DNA of 64,000 bases, from the NCBI RefSeq assembly GCF_900112285.1, contig NZ_FOKZ01000015.1, positions 1 through 64,000 on the forward strand, in the 5' to 3' direction. This document shows, piece by piece, positions 16,305-25,755 of the stretch. Source of the DNA: Polaromonas sp. OV174 (GTDB lineage: Bacteria; Pseudomonadota; Gammaproteobacteria; Burkholderiales; Burkholderiaceae_C). The position numbers were made by a program, and so were the translations under genes. The notes beneath the pieces are model-generated. The model saw only the letters and a program-made list of their open reading frames with translations. It did not search any database and was not told where the DNA came from. Every line of letters begins with the position of its first letter. Position 1 is the first letter of the stretch.

Positions 16305-17435
16305 TTAGCCAATCAGCCGGCCATCCGGCGTCATCATGCTTTGCGTTACATAGGCGCTGCTGCGGCGCCGGGGGTTGAAGCTGACGCGAAAGCCGCCCAG
16401 GTCCAGGCCGGCACGGCGCTGAAACGCCGCCAGGACGCTCTGGCGCGTCAGCGCGCCGTCGATATCCTTGAGCACCTCATAGGTGTAGCGGGCGGCAATG
16501 AAGCCGGCCAGGCTGAGCGGGGTGGGCGGTTCGTCAAACAGGCGCGCCAGCGTGTCGCGGTAGGCGCGCACTATGGGCAGGCTGGCGTTGACCAGCGGCA
16601 CCGGCTGGGTGGCGATCACCGGCGTGCTGCGTGCCGCGCCCATTTGCAGCAGGGTGCTCAGGTTGACGTCGGCCAGGGCCACGACGTAGCGCTGGCGCGC
16701 CTGCTTTTCCAGGCCTTGGGTAAAGGCGGCCAGCTCGGGCGTGCCGCCGACAAACAGCAGCACGGCGGGCGTGGCCGGCGTCAGCTTCTGGCCCAGCAGG
16801 CGCAAGTCGCCGGCGCCCTGGAAGGACTGCAGTTGCAGCTGCATGTCGGCCGCAATGCGCTCGACCTCTTGGTGGTAGGCGCTTTGGTGCTGGGGCGTGG
16901 CATAGATCGCGCCCAGGGCTTTCATGCCCATGACCGACAGGGTTTTCAGCGCATGGGTAATTTGCTCCTGGCGTGCGGCGAAGATGGGAAAGGTCTTGTC
17001 GTCGACTTCCAGGCTGGCGTTTTGCAGCCAGGGCGCGGCATGCACGATGTTCAGGCTGCCTTGGCGCGACAGGGCGGCCAGCTGGCTGGCGAGTTGGTCG
17101 CCGACGCTGCCCGACAGCGCCAGGCAGGCGGGGTTGTCCTTGATCGAATCCAGGGCGCTGCGCAAGCTGGCCGGCGAGCCGTCGGTTTCCAGCGCCAGGT
17201 GCGTCACCTGCCGCCCGCGTATGCCACCGCGCGAGTTGATGTCTTGCCAGGCGGCGCGCGAGCCGATCAGAAAATCCTTGGACACGTCCTGCTGGGCCTG
17301 GGAAAAGTCCACCGGTTGCGCCACGGTGATTGATTTGCCGGGCTGGGCCCAGCTTGGCGCGGTAGCCGCTGCCGTCAGCAGGCTGGCCCCTTGCAGCCAT
17401 TGGCGGCGGTTGAAAGCAGGATTTTGTAATGACAT
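16305..17435 (-). CDS. Periplasmic ABC substrate-binding protein, LivJ type (Tat signal)
   Basis: The 376-residue protein has a twin-arginine-like leader (NRRQWLQGASLLTAAATAPSWA, shown here as RRQWLQ with a hydrophobic stretch and an AQ cleavage site). A type I periplasmic-binding fold of the branched-chain amino-acid class follows (GSRAAWQDINSRGGIRGR, SGSVGDQLASQLAAL, ending in LGGFRVSFNPRRRSSAYV). The ligand is unknown. No permease or ATPase genes adjoin it, so it is an orphan or serves a transporter elsewhere. I chose ATG 17435 because it places the signal peptide at the start; the longer frame from 17483 overlaps an R1 repeat. It stands between ppx and the pst promoter. Confidence 0.78.
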   Translation of the reverse strand: MSLQNPAFNRRQWLQGASLLTAAATAPSWAQPGKSITVAQPVDFSQAQQDVSKDFLIGSRAAWQDINSRGGIRGRQVTHLALETDGSPASLRSALDSIKDNPACLALSGSVGDQLASQLAALSRQGSLNIVHAAPWLQNASLEVDDKTFPIFAARQEQITHALKTLSVMGMKALGAIYATPQHQSAYHQEVERIAADMQLQLQSFQGAGDLRLLGQKLTPATPAVLLFVGGTPELAAFTQGLEKQARQRYVVALADVNLSTLLQMGAARSTPVIATQPVPLVNASLPIVRAYRDTLARLFDEPPTPLSLAGFIAARYTYEVLKDIDGALTRQSVLAAFQRRAGLDLGGFRVSFNPRRRSSAYVTQSMMTPDGRLIG

Positions 17436-17474
17436 GTTTGGGCTTCGGGCGATGGCCGCCCGCCATGGGTTGTT

Positions 17475-17538
17475 TGCTATCAAAAAAATAGCTGTTTGCG
17501 CCCGTCAGATATGGGCTGGAGGGCTAAAACGCTAAAAT
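17475..17538 (+). repeat. R1 palindromic repeat
   Basis: GCTATCAAAAAAATAGCTG, TTGCGCCCGTC, then GGGCTGGAGGGCTAAAACGC. This is an intergenic copy upstream of the pstS control region. Confidence 0.75.
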
Positions 17539-17611
17539 AAAAGCCGATATCGGTGGCTTAGGCCAGCGCCTGAGTGGGCGGGCCGGGACAGGCTTTAAGC
17601 GTAGGTCGGCT

Positions 17612-17630
17612 TCATGACGGATTTGTGACG
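17612..17630 (-). promoter_or_regulatory. Possible second Pho box, minus orientation
   Basis: On the minus strand CGTCACA and CGTCATG start 11 bases apart. It could control the divergent minus-strand gene or strengthen the pstS site. It is a weaker match than the forward site. Confidence 0.4.
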
Positions 17631-17691
17631 AAATCCGGATGTCTCGGCGAAGCGCCCCCGTTGATGACAAACCCGTTTGGCGTCGGGGCTT

Positions 17692-17709
17692 CTGTCATAT
17701 TTGTGTCAC
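17692..17709 (+). promoter_or_regulatory. Pho box of the pst operon
   Basis: CTGTCAT and GTGTCAC at 11-base spacing with an A/T spacer, about 50-70 bases before the pstS start. This is the usual place and form for PhoB activation of pstS. Confidence 0.8.
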
Positions 17710-17761
17710 ACAAGCTTTCTACAGTTGGCACATCTCCACTCTTAATCAACGAGGTACTCTG

Positions 17762-18805
17762 ATGAAACTGAATTACAAAGCTTCCATGACCGCAGTGATG
17801 GGTGTTGCCCTGATGTCGATGGCCACGCTGTCGGCAGCGCAGGATGTGACCGGTGCCGGCGCCAGCTTTCCGGCGCCCTTGTATTCCAAGTGGGCCGCTG
17901 ACTACAACAAGGCCACCGGCGTCAAGATCAATTACCAGTCGGTGGGCTCGGGTGCCGGCTTGCGCCAGATTGAGGCCAAGACGGTGGACTTCGGTGCCTC
18001 GGACGCGCCGCTGAGCGATGAAGAACTGGCCAAAAAAGGCCTGATGCAGTTTCCAACGGTGGTGGGCGGCGTGGTTCCCGTTGTCAATATCAAGGGCATC
18101 GCCGCCGGCCAGCTCAAGCTGAGCGGCCCGGTGCTGGGCGACATCTACCTGGGCAAGATCACCAAGTGGACTGATCCGGCCATCAAGGCGCTGAACCCCA
18201 CGCTGCCACTGCCGGACGCCGCGATTGCGCCGGTGCGCCGTGCCGACGGCTCAGGCACCAGCTTCATCTTCACCAACTACCTGAGCAAAGCCAATCCAGA
18301 GTGGAAGAGCAAGGTCGGCGAAGGCACGGCGGTGAACTGGCCGGTGGGCGCCGGTGGCAAGGGCAATGAGGGCGTGGCCGCCTTCGTGGGCCGCCTGCCC
18401 AACTCGATCGGCTATGTGGAATATGCCTACGTCAAGCAGAACAAGATGACCTACGCTCAGCTGAAAAACGCTGCCGGCAACTTCGTTTCGCCCGATGACA
18501 ATGCCTTCAAGGCCGCCGCCGCAGGTGCCGAGTGGAACAAGAGCTTCTACCAGATCCTGACCGAGCAGCCAGGCAAGGATTCCTGGCCCATCACCGGCGC
18601 GACCTTTATCCTGATGCAGAAGTCACAGGGCAAGCCAGCCCAGGCCGCCGTGTCACTGAAGTTCTTTGAGTGGGTCTTTAAAAATGGCGACAAGGTGGCC
18701 GATGACCTGGACTATGTGCCCATGCCCGCCAGCGTGAAGACCATCATCGAGAAGTCCTGGGGCGAGATCAAGGACGGTTCGGGCAAAGCCGTCGCTTACA
18801 AGTAA
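17762..18805 (+). CDS. pstS: High-affinity phosphate-binding protein PstS
   Basis: The 347-residue periplasmic protein captures orthophosphate for the Pst ABC importer. A Sec signal peptide (MKLNYKASMTAVMGVALMSM, cleaved after SAA-) is followed by the PstS start VTGAGASFPAPLYSKW. Phosphate ligands lie in GSGAGLRQI, DFGASDAPLS and RADGSGTSFIFTNYL. It ends with the usual helix and basic tail. ATG 17762 has GAGGT six bases ahead and starts the signal peptide correctly. It is the first gene of pstSCAB-phoU, behind a Pho box. A stem-loop after the stop (18829-18855) probably makes pstS mRNA more abundant than the rest. Confidence 0.96.
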   Translation: MKLNYKASMTAVMGVALMSMATLSAAQDVTGAGASFPAPLYSKWAADYNKATGVKINYQSVGSGAGLRQIEAKTVDFGASDAPLSDEELAKKGLMQFPTVVGGVVPVVNIKGIAAGQLKLSGPVLGDIYLGKITKWTDPAIKALNPTLPLPDAAIAPVRRADGSGTSFIFTNYLSKANPEWKSKVGEGTAVNWPVGAGGKGNEGVAAFVGRLPNSIGYVEYAYVKQNKMTYAQLKNAAGNFVSPDDNAFKAAAAGAEWNKSFYQILTEQPGKDSWPITGATFILMQKSQGKPAQAAVSLKFFEWVFKNGDKVADDLDYVPMPASVKTIIEKSWGEIKDGSGKAVAYK

Positions 18806-18828
18806 AAAGTAAAGCCAGCAAAAGCAAA

Positions 18829-18855
18829 CCACGCAAGGGCTTCGGTCCTGCGTGG
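18829..18855 (+). other. Stem-loop between pstS and pstC
   Basis: CCACGCA - AGGGCTTCGGTCC - TGCGTGG, with no T-run after it. It is likely a partial terminator or a 3' mRNA-stabilising hairpin that sets a high PstS:PstC ratio. Confidence 0.6.
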
Positions 18856-18885
18856 CAGCCGTCTTAAATCATAGGGATCAGATCT

Positions 18886-19914
18886 GTGTCCTCTACACTT
18901 CCGGCAGGCCGGGACGCTTTGGAATTTCCGGCAAAAACCACCGGACGTGACATGAGCAATCCTCCTCCCAAACCTGTGCGGCGTAGTCCGCTTGCTGATC
19001 GTCTGTTCGGCTGGGCCGCGCTGGCTGCGGCCTTGCTGACCTTAAGCCTGCTGATAGGCATTCTGGTTTCCCTGGTGATTGGCGCCTGGCCGGCCATCAG
19101 CAAGTACGGGCTGGGCTTTTTGACCAGCAGCGTCTGGGACCCGGTGAAGAACGAGTACGGCGGGCTGGTGATGATTTATGGCACGCTCGCCACTTCTTTC
19201 ATTGCCCTGCTGATCGCTGTGCCGGTCAGCTTTGGCATTGCGCTGTTTCTGACCGAGCTGTCGCCGGCCTGGCTGAAACGGCCGCTGGGCACGGCCATAG
19301 AGCTGCTCGCCGCCGTGCCCTCCATCGTCTATGGCATGTGGGGCCTGTTGGTGTTTGGTCCCCTCCTGGCCACCTATGTGCAGCAGCCGCTGCAGAACCT
19401 TTTTGGTGGCGTTCCCTATCTGGGGGCGCTGTTTTCCGGGCCGCCTGTCGGCATCGGTATTTTGTCGGCCGGCATCATCCTGGCCATCATGATCATTCCC
19501 TTTATTGCCTCGGTGATGCGCGACGTGTTCGAGGTCACGCCGGTGTTGCTGAAGGAGTCGGCCTACGGCCTGGGCGCCACCACCTGGGAGGTGGTTTCCA
19601 AGGTGGTCTTGCCTTATACCAAGGCCGGTGTGATGGGCGGCATCATGCTGGGCCTGGGCCGCGCTTTGGGCGAAACCATGGCGGTGACCTTTGTCATCGG
19701 CAACTTCAACCAGCTCGACTCCCTGAGCCTGTTCCAGGCGGCCAACAGCATCACTTCGGCGCTGGCCAACGAGTTCGCCGAGGCGGCCGACGGCCTGCAT
19801 CAGGCGGCGCTGATTTACCTCGGGCTGGTGCTGTTTTTCATCACTTTTGTGGTGCTTTCGCTGTCCAAGCTCTTGCTGGCGCAATTGCGCAAAAATGAAG
19901 GAGCGAAAACATGA
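18886..19914 (+). CDS. pstC: Phosphate ABC transporter permease PstC
   Basis: The 342-residue inner-membrane permease has six main helices. PstC landmarks are [42 protein letters not shown] and the EAA-type ATPase contact loop [23 protein letters not shown], then [16 protein letters not shown]. With PstA it forms the phosphate channel. Two starts are possible: GTG 18886 (AGGGA about ten bases ahead) or ATG 18952, which would begin [12 protein letters not shown] and drop a 22-residue extension. I list the first. It overlaps pstA by four bases (ATGA). Confidence 0.93.
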   Translation: MSSTLPAGRDALEFPAKTTGRDMSNPPPKPVRRSPLADRLFGWAALAAALLTLSLLIGILVSLVIGAWPAISKYGLGFLTSSVWDPVKNEYGGLVMIYGTLATSFIALLIAVPVSFGIALFLTELSPAWLKRPLGTAIELLAAVPSIVYGMWGLLVFGPLLATYVQQPLQNLFGGVPYLGALFSGPPVGIGILSAGIILAIMIIPFIASVMRDVFEVTPVLLKESAYGLGATTWEVVSKVVLPYTKAGVMGGIMLGLGRALGETMAVTFVIGNFNQLDSLSLFQAANSITSALANEFAEAADGLHQAALIYLGLVLFFITFVVLSLSKLLLAQLRKNEGAKT

Positions 19915-20771
19915 GCGCGCTGATGCAAAATGCGCGGCTGGCCAAGTTTGCCCGTCGCCAACGGATCAACCGGGTGGCGCTGGTGTTGTCGCTGGCGGCC
20001 ATGTCTTTTGGCCTGTTCTGGCTGTTCTGGATTCTCTGGGAAACCGTGCGCCTGGGTATAGGCGGCATCACGCTGGCGACCTTCACCGAGATGACGCCGG
20101 CGCCCAATGAGGCCGGCGGTATTGCCAATGCGCTGTATGGCTCGTTTTTGATGGTGCTGCTGGCCACTTTTGTCGGCACGCCCATAGGCATCATGGCCGG
20201 CATTTACCTGGCCGAGTACAACACCAAGGGCGCTCTGGCCTCGGTGACCCGCTTCGTCAATGACATCTTGCTGTCGGCGCCGTCCATCGTCATCGGGCTG
20301 TTTGTCTATGCCGTGGTGGTGTCGCGCTTTCACTCTTTCTCGGGCTGGGCCGGCGTGATCGCCCTGGCCCTGATCGTGATTCCGGTGGTCATACGCACCA
20401 CGGAAAACATGCTGCAGCTGGTGCCGCCCGGCCTGCGTGAGGCAGCCTATGCGCTGGGCGCGCCCAAGTGGAAGGTGATTACCCGTATCACGCTGAAAGC
20501 CGCCCGCTCCGGCGTGGTGACCGGCATTTTGCTGGCGGTGGCGCGCATTGCCGGTGAAACGGCGCCGTTGCTGTTCACGGCCTTGAACAACCAGTTCTGG
20601 ACCTCCAACCTGAGCCAGCCCATGGCCAGCTTGCCGGTGACCATCTTCAAGTTCGCCATGAGCCCTTATGAAAACTGGCAGCAACTGGCCTGGGCCGGCG
20701 TGTTCATCATCACGGTGGCGGTGCTGGGCCTGAACATTCTGGCGCGCGTGCTGACGCGCAACAAACACTGA
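19911..20771 (+). CDS. pstA: Phosphate ABC transporter permease PstA
   Basis: The 286-residue partner of PstC has six helices. It shows [39 protein letters not shown] and the ATPase contact loop [20 protein letters not shown], followed by [20 protein letters not shown], a strong PstA mark. It starts within the pstC stop (ATGA), so translation is coupled. pstB follows after 37 bases. Confidence 0.95.
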   Translation: MSALMQNARLAKFARRQRINRVALVLSLAAMSFGLFWLFWILWETVRLGIGGITLATFTEMTPAPNEAGGIANALYGSFLMVLLATFVGTPIGIMAGIYLAEYNTKGALASVTRFVNDILLSAPSIVIGLFVYAVVVSRFHSFSGWAGVIALALIVIPVVIRTTENMLQLVPPGLREAAYALGAPKWKVITRITLKAARSGVVTGILLAVARIAGETAPLLFTALNNQFWTSNLSQPMASLPVTIFKFAMSPYENWQQLAWAGVFIITVAVLGLNILARVLTRNKH

Positions 20772-20808
20772 GCGCCTGGCGGCTCAACTCTCTAACAAGA
20801 CAAGGTTA

Positions 20809-21591
20809 ATGATGGACGCTCAAACGGTGCCACGCGAAAAATCGAAAATGTCGGTGAAGAATCTCGACTTTTACTACGGCAAATTTCATGCCCTCAAGGG
20901 CATCAATCTGGAAATTCCCGAGAACAAGGTCACTGCCTTTATCGGCCCCTCGGGTTGCGGTAAATCGACCTTGCTGCGCGTTTTCAACCGCATGTTTGAG
21001 CTCTACCCCGAGCAACGCGCCGAAGGCGAGGTGATGCTCGATGGCCAGAACCTGCTCACCTCCAGGGAAGACGTGGCGCTGATACGCGCCAAGGTCGGCA
21101 TGGTGTTTCAAAAGCCCACGCCCTTTCCCATGTCGATTTACGACAACATCGCTTTTGGCGTCAAGCTGTTCGAAAGCCTGGACGCCTCCGACATGGAGGA
21201 GCGGGTCGAGTGGGCGCTGCGCAAGGCCGCCCTCTGGAACGAGGTGAAGGACAAACTCAGGCAAAGTGGCTCCAGCCTGTCCGGCGGCCAGCAGCAGCGC
21301 CTGTGCATTGCCCGCGGCATCGCCATCAAGCCGGAAGTGCTGTTGCTCGATGAGCCCTGTTCGGCGCTGGACCCGATTTCCACGGCCAAGGTCGAGGAAT
21401 TGATTGCCGAGCTGAAGAATGACTACACGGTGGTGATCGTGACGCACAACATGCAGCAGGCCGCCCGTTGCAGCGATTACACCGCTTACATGTATCTGGG
21501 TGACCTGGTGGAGTTTGGCGCAACCGAAGACCTGTTTTTCAAGCCCAAGCGCAAAGAGACTGAAGACTACATTACCGGCCGTTTCGGCTGA
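20809..21591 (+). CDS. pstB: Phosphate ABC transporter ATPase PstB
   Basis: The 260-residue ABC ATPase powers phosphate import. The Walker A motif is GPSGCGKST (about 46-54), the Q-loop region [19 protein letters not shown] is typical of PstB, the signature is [14 protein letters not shown] and the Walker B region is [14 protein letters not shown]. The H-loop is [24 protein letters not shown] 20809 lies behind AGACAAGG. It is also needed, with PhoU, to pass the phosphate-sufficient signal to PhoR. phoU follows after 20 bases. Confidence 0.97.
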   Translation: MMDAQTVPREKSKMSVKNLDFYYGKFHALKGINLEIPENKVTAFIGPSGCGKSTLLRVFNRMFELYPEQRAEGEVMLDGQNLLTSREDVALIRAKVGMVFQKPTPFPMSIYDNIAFGVKLFESLDASDMEERVEWALRKAALWNEVKDKLRQSGSSLSGGQQQRLCIARGIAIKPEVLLLDEPCSALDPISTAKVEELIAELKNDYTVVIVTHNMQQAARCSDYTAYMYLGDLVEFGATEDLFFKPKRKETEDYITGRFG

Positions 21592-21611
21592 CCTTGAGAG
21601 AGGAATAAAAC

Positions 21612-22313
21612 ATGCTTGATAAACATTTGTCCACCCAGTTCGATAGCGAACTCAATGGCGTTTCCTCCCGCGTGATGGAGCTGGGCGGTCTGGTGGAGTC
21701 CCAGATCCGGCTGGCGATTTACGCCCTGTCGCAGTTCAGCGCCGAAAGCGCCGACCAGGTGATAGAGACCGAGAAGCGTGTCAACACCATGGAAATCGAC
21801 ATTGACCGCGAGCTGTCTTCCATCATTGCACGGCGCCAGCCCACGGCGCGCGATTTGCGCCTGCTGATCGCCATTTCAAAGACCACGGCCAATCTGGAGC
21901 GTGCCGGTGACGAGGCCGAAAAAATCGCCCGCATGGTCAAGTCCATCATAGAAAGCGGTTCGGCCCGGGCGTTGCCCTCGTCCGACCTGCGTGTGGCGGC
22001 CGAACTGGCGTCCGGCTTGCTGCGCAAGGCGCTCGATGCCTTTGCCCGCCTGGACACGGCCGCGGCAGTGTCCATCCTCAAGGAAGACGACCTGATCGAC
22101 CAGGAGTTCGATGGTTTTGTGCGCAAGCTCATCACCTACATGATGGAAGATCCGCGCACCATCTCGGCCAGCCTGGACCTGCTGTTTGTCGCCAAGGCGA
22201 TCGAACGGGTGGGCGACCATGCCAAGAACATCGCCGAATTCATCATCTACATCGTCAAGGGTGCGGACGTCCGGCACAGCCCCATGGAACAGATTGAATC
22301 CGCCGTCAAGTGA
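21612..22313 (+). CDS. phoU: Phosphate signalling protein PhoU
   Basis: The 233-residue all-helical protein has two PhoU repeats of three helices each. The metal-binding E/D-x-x-x-D patterns are seen in VIETEKRVNTMEIDIDRELS and in DLIDQEFDGFVRKLITYM, and each repeat ends in an AKAIERVGDHAKNIAE-type helix (LERAGDEAEKIARM; KAIERVGDHAKNIAEFI). It links the Pst transporter to PhoR and keeps the Pho regulon off when phosphate is plentiful. AGAGAGG lies before ATG 21612. phoB follows 18 bases after its stop. Confidence 0.96.
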   Translation: MLDKHLSTQFDSELNGVSSRVMELGGLVESQIRLAIYALSQFSAESADQVIETEKRVNTMEIDIDRELSSIIARRQPTARDLRLLIAISKTTANLERAGDEAEKIARMVKSIIESGSARALPSSDLRVAAELASGLLRKALDAFARLDTAAAVSILKEDDLIDQEFDGFVRKLITYMMEDPRTISASLDLLFVAKAIERVGDHAKNIAEFIIYIVKGADVRHSPMEQIESAVK

Positions 22314-22331
22314 TGGCCAAGTGAAACCCAG

Positions 22332-23057
22332 ATGAAGCATTTGCCACGTGTATTGATTGTTGAAGACGAACCCGCGATCGCCGAACTGATTGCGGTCAAT
22401 TTGCGGCATGGGGGTTTCGTTCCTGTGGTGGCGCCTGACAGCGTGGCGGCGCAGCGCGAGCTCGATGCTGTGCTGCCTGATGTCATCTTGCTGGACTGGA
22501 TGCTGCCGGGACAAAGCGGGCTGGCCCTGGCCCGCCACTGGCGCAAGCAGGCCCGCAGCAAGAGCATTCCTATCCTGATGTTGACGGCCCGCGGCGACGA
22601 GCCCGACAAGGTGGCCGGCCTGGATGCCGGTGCCGACGACTACATCACCAAGCCTTTCTCCACTCAGGAGTTGCTGGCCCGGATACGTGCGGTGCTGCGC
22701 CGGCGCGCCCCCGAATCGGTCAGTGACAGCGTCACGGTGGGTGAGCTGGTGCTGGATGCGGCGACGCACCGCATCAGCTTTCAGAACCAGGAGCTCAAGC
22801 TGGGCCCGACGGAGTTCAAGCTCTTGAACTACCTGATGAAGCATGCCGAGCGTGTGCACAGCCGTAGCGCCTTGCTCGACAAGGTGTGGGGCGACCATGT
22901 GTTCATCGAGGAGCGCACGGTGGATGTGCATGTCAAGCGCTTGCGTGAAGCGCTGGGCGGCGCCGGCACCATGGTGGAAACCGTTCGCGGCGCGGGCTAC
23001 CGGCTGACGGCGCAGCCAGCCAGCAGCGCCGCAAGCTTTGCAGCCACAGGAAAATGA
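22332..23057 (+). CDS. phoB: Response regulator PhoB
   Basis: The 241-residue OmpR/PhoB-type regulator has a receiver domain with acidic pocket VEDEP, phospho-acceptor Asp55 (ILLDWMLPG) and switch lysine in YITKPFS. Its winged-helix DNA-binding domain runs from about residue 128 to 230 (LGPTEFKLLNYLM, VDVHVKRLREAL, RGAGYRL). Phosphorylated PhoB binds Pho boxes; the three arrays in this window (10741, 12083, 17692) are the obvious targets. The four-base overlap with phoR (ATGA) indicates coupled translation. The C-terminal Ala/Ser tail is slightly long. Confidence 0.95.
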   Translation: MKHLPRVLIVEDEPAIAELIAVNLRHGGFVPVVAPDSVAAQRELDAVLPDVILLDWMLPGQSGLALARHWRKQARSKSIPILMLTARGDEPDKVAGLDAGADDYITKPFSTQELLARIRAVLRRRAPESVSDSVTVGELVLDAATHRISFQNQELKLGPTEFKLLNYLMKHAERVHSRSALLDKVWGDHVFIEERTVDVHVKRLREALGGAGTMVETVRGAGYRLTAQPASSAASFAATGK

Positions 23058-24397
23058 TTCAGCGCTGGATTAGCTTTGCCGTCTGCCTGCTGGCCGGCGG
23101 TGGCCTTGGTTGGGCGCTGGCGGCGCCAGAAGGCATGGTCGTCGGCCTGCTGCTGGGCGCGCTGCTCTGGCTGCTGCTTGACAGCCTCTACCTGGGGCGC
23201 TTGCTCGCCTGGCTGCGCAGCGAGCAAAGCAACGATGCGCCTACCCTCATGGCCCGCACGCAACCCAAGCTGCCCGGCGTCTGGGGCGAGGTGGCTGACC
23301 GGACCCGCCGCCTGCTGAAAAACCGCGACCAGCAGAGCCAGGAAAGCCAGGCCCGTCTTGACGAATTCCTGGCGGCCATACAGGCCTCGCCAAATGGTGT
23401 GGTGCTGCTCGATGGCCAGGGCCGCATCGAGTGGTGCAACCAGACGGCGGCGCAGCATTTCGGCTTTGATGCCCAGCGCGATGTGCTGCAGCACATTGCC
23501 AACCTGGTGCGCGAGCCGGCCTTCAATACCTATATGGCTTCCCGCAATTTTGCGCAGGAGGTGGTGATTGCCGGCGACCTGAGCACGCCGAACCGGCCGG
23601 TCAAACTGTCGGTGCAGGCGCACGCCTACGGCAAGGATCGCAAGCTGTTGCTGTCGCGCGACATCACCGCCGTTGAGCAGGCGGAAGCCATGCGGCGGGA
23701 TTTTGTCGCCAACGTATCGCATGAAATCCGCACGCCGCTGACGGTGCTGTCAGGTTTCGTCGAAACCCTGCAAACCCTGCCTTTGAAGGAGGCCGAGCGC
23801 AGTCGATACCTGGCCTTGATGGCTCAGCAGTCGCAGCGCATGCAGACCCTGGTGAGTGACTTGCTTACCTTGTCGCGGCTCGAAGGCAGCCCGCTGCCTG
23901 GCGCCGGTGACTGGATGAGCACGCGTGCGCTATTGGCTCAGTGCGAACAGGAGGCCAGGGCCTTGTCTCAGCTGATTGCGCCGCCAGGCCAGCAATTGCT
24001 GTTCGAGCCCGGCCCGGCCTGCGAAATAGCCGGCCTGCACAGCGAAGTCTGCAGCGCCCTGTCCAATCTGGTGAGCAATGCCGTGCGCTACACGCCCGAA
24101 GCCGGCCAGATTCGCGTCAGCTGGAGTCGGCTGCCCGATGGGCGGGGTGAGTTTCGTGTCAAGAATTCAGGCCCTGGCATTGCGCCCGAACACCTGCCGC
24201 GCCTGACCGAGCGTTTTTATCGCATAGACCGCAGCCGCTCACGCGAGACCGGCGGCACCGGCCTGGGCCTGGCCATCGTCAAACATGTGGCCCAGCGCCA
24301 TGGCGCCGAACTGCATATAGAAAGCCAGGCCGGACAGGGCTCGTGTTTTTCTATCGTCTTTCCGGCCGCCCGGGTGCGCTTGCTTCAGGCCGCGTGA
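23054..24397 (+). CDS. phoR: Phosphate-sensing histidine kinase PhoR
   Basis: The 447-residue kinase has two N-terminal membrane helices with almost no periplasmic loop (WISFAVCLLAGGGLGWAL and MVVGLLLGALLWLLL), as in PhoR that senses through Pst-PhoU rather than an external ligand. A PAS domain (about 100-205) follows. The H-box is FVANVSHEIRTPL with His223. The ATPase domain has the N-box NLVSNAVRYTP, the F-box region ERFYRIDRSRSR and the G-box GGTGLGLAIVKHV. Its end overlaps the convergent MATE gene by 13 bases, and there is no terminator between them. Confidence 0.95.
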   Translation: MIQRWISFAVCLLAGGGLGWALAAPEGMVVGLLLGALLWLLLDSLYLGRLLAWLRSEQSNDAPTLMARTQPKLPGVWGEVADRTRRLLKNRDQQSQESQARLDEFLAAIQASPNGVVLLDGQGRIEWCNQTAAQHFGFDAQRDVLQHIANLVREPAFNTYMASRNFAQEVVIAGDLSTPNRPVKLSVQAHAYGKDRKLLLSRDITAVEQAEAMRRDFVANVSHEIRTPLTVLSGFVETLQTLPLKEAERSRYLALMAQQSQRMQTLVSDLLTLSRLEGSPLPGAGDWMSTRALLAQCEQEARALSQLIAPPGQQLLFEPGPACEIAGLHSEVCSALSNLVSNAVRYTPEAGQIRVSWSRLPDGRGEFRVKNSGPGIAPEHLPRLTERFYRIDRSRSRETGGTGLGLAIVKHVAQRHGAELHIESQAGQGSCFSIVFPAARVRLLQAA

Positions 24398-25755
24398 GCC
24401 TCAGGCACGCGCGCGCCCTGGCTGTGGCGCCGCACGGTGTACACCAGCAAGCCCAAAAGACAGCTGGCGACCATGGCGATGGCCAGGGTGCTGGCCAGCC
24501 AGAAGCTGCCCGCCGACTGGGTCGCGCCATGGCCGGCAATGCCTTCATAGGCCAGCTGATAGCCGCCAAAAAGGCCCAGACCCCAGAGCAGCACGCCGTA
24601 CAGCGCCAGTGGCGTGATCGTGATGCGATAGCAGCGCAGCAAAAAGGCGCACAAGGCCTGGGTGGCATCTGCCACATGGTAGAACGCCACCCACACCAGC
24701 AGCGATGAGGCCAGGGCGATGATCTCCGGGTTGCTTGAATAGGCGCCTGCCAGCATTGGGCCTGCTATTGAAATAATAGCTGCTAGCGCAAGCGCCAAAA
24801 GGAGTGTGAGCCTTATTCCCATAAATACGACGCGTTTTGCATAGTCTGGCCGACTGGCGCCCAGCCAGAATGAGACCCGGGCACTGCAGGCAATCGCCAT
24901 GGACAGCGGCATCATGTAGAGCACGGCTGCCACGCTGGCGGCAATCTGGTGGCTGGCCGAGGCCACGGTGCCCAGCCGGGCAATGAACAAGGCCATCAGG
25001 GTAAAAGAAGTGACCTCGACCAGGTAGGCCAGTCCACCCGGAAGGCCTAGCCGGGCAAAGGTGCGCAATTGCGGCCAGTCAGGCCGCTCCATACGCTGCC
25101 AGAGTTTGAACGGCAGGTAGATGTCCTGGCTGCGCAGCATCACCACGGCCAGGATCAGCAACAGATAGTTGACGATCAGCGTGGCCCAGGCGCAGCCGAC
25201 GGCGCCCATGGCGGCAACGCCACCACCGCCGTCCACCAGCCAGATGGAAAGGGGGATTTTTGCCGCCAGGGCGATGACCTGAAGCCATGTGACCAGGCGC
25301 GGCTTGCCCAGAGACTGATTGAAAGTGCTGTAGATCCGAAAGAGCAGGGCGGGGGCAAAGGCAAAGGCCAGTACTGTCAGGTAACGCTGAACCTCGCCCT
25401 GCATCAGTTCGGGCACCTGGGCCCAACGCAGCAGTGGACCGGGAAATAGCAGGGCGGTCATGCCCGCTACCGTGATCAGCCCGCACAAGTAGAGGCTTTG
25501 CCGCAGGGAGCGCCCGATGGCCTCCTGCTTGCGTGCGCCCAGCAGCTCGGCCCAGATCGGCAGCAAGGCCTGCACAATACCCATCAGTGCCACGTAAACG
25601 CTGACATAAAGGGCAGAGCCCACCGACAAGGCAGCCAGCGCTGCGTCACTGTGATGGCCGGCAATCACGGTGTCGGCCACGCCGAAGGCCATCACCGCCA
25701 GTTGGCCCAGCAAGATGGTGCCGGCGTGTCGGCTGATGACCTTTAGCTCACTCAT
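24385..25755 (-). CDS. MATE-family multidrug efflux protein (NorM type)
   Basis: The 456-residue protein has twelve predicted helices in two bundles. MATE features are an early PVMLTQLG-like segment (ILLGQLAVMAFGVADTVIAG), a QALLPIWAELLGARKQEAIG loop after helix 2 and the second-half counterpart SFTLMALFIARLGTVASASHQ. These exporters use Na+ or H+ to expel cationic drugs; the substrate is not known here. Codons near 24764-24818 (LLALALAAIISIAG) coincide with an R1 repeat, so a transmembrane helix is partly repeat-encoded. It starts inside the stop of the upstream glycosyltransferase-like gene (ATGA) and overlaps phoR tail to tail. Confidence 0.85.
   Translation of the reverse strand: MSELKVISRHAGTILLGQLAVMAFGVADTVIAGHHSDAALAALSVGSALYVSVYVALMGIVQALLPIWAELLGARKQEAIGRSLRQSLYLCGLITVAGMTALLFPGPLLRWAQVPELMQGEVQRYLTVLAFAFAPALLFRIYSTFNQSLGKPRLVTWLQVIALAAKIPLSIWLVDGGGGVAAMGAVGCAWATLIVNYLLLILAVVMLRSQDIYLPFKLWQRMERPDWPQLRTFARLGLPGGLAYLVEVTSFTLMALFIARLGTVASASHQIAASVAAVLYMMPLSMAIACSARVSFWLGASRPDYAKRVVFMGIRLTLLLALALAAIISIAGPMLAGAYSSNPEIIALASSLLVWVAFYHVADATQALCAFLLRCYRITITPLALYGVLLWGLGLFGGYQLAYEGIAGHGATQSAGSFWLASTLAIAMVASCLLGLLVYTVRRHSQGARVPEAHAA
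24764..24818 (+). repeat. R1 palindromic repeat inside the MATE gene
   Basis: GCTATTGAAATAATAGCTGC, TAGCGCAAGCGCC and GTGAGCCTTATT, with R1 spacing. It lies in frame in the MATE coding region on the opposite strand. Confidence 0.65.

Larger units (their letters stand above)
17436..17761. other. Intergenic control region between the LivJ-type gene and pstS
   Basis: It holds an R1 repeat (17475-17538), a reverse-oriented Pho-box-like pair (17612-17630) and a forward Pho box (17692-17709) before pstS. A ribosome site (GAGGT) lies at about 17752-17756. I see no gene here. Confidence 0.6.
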
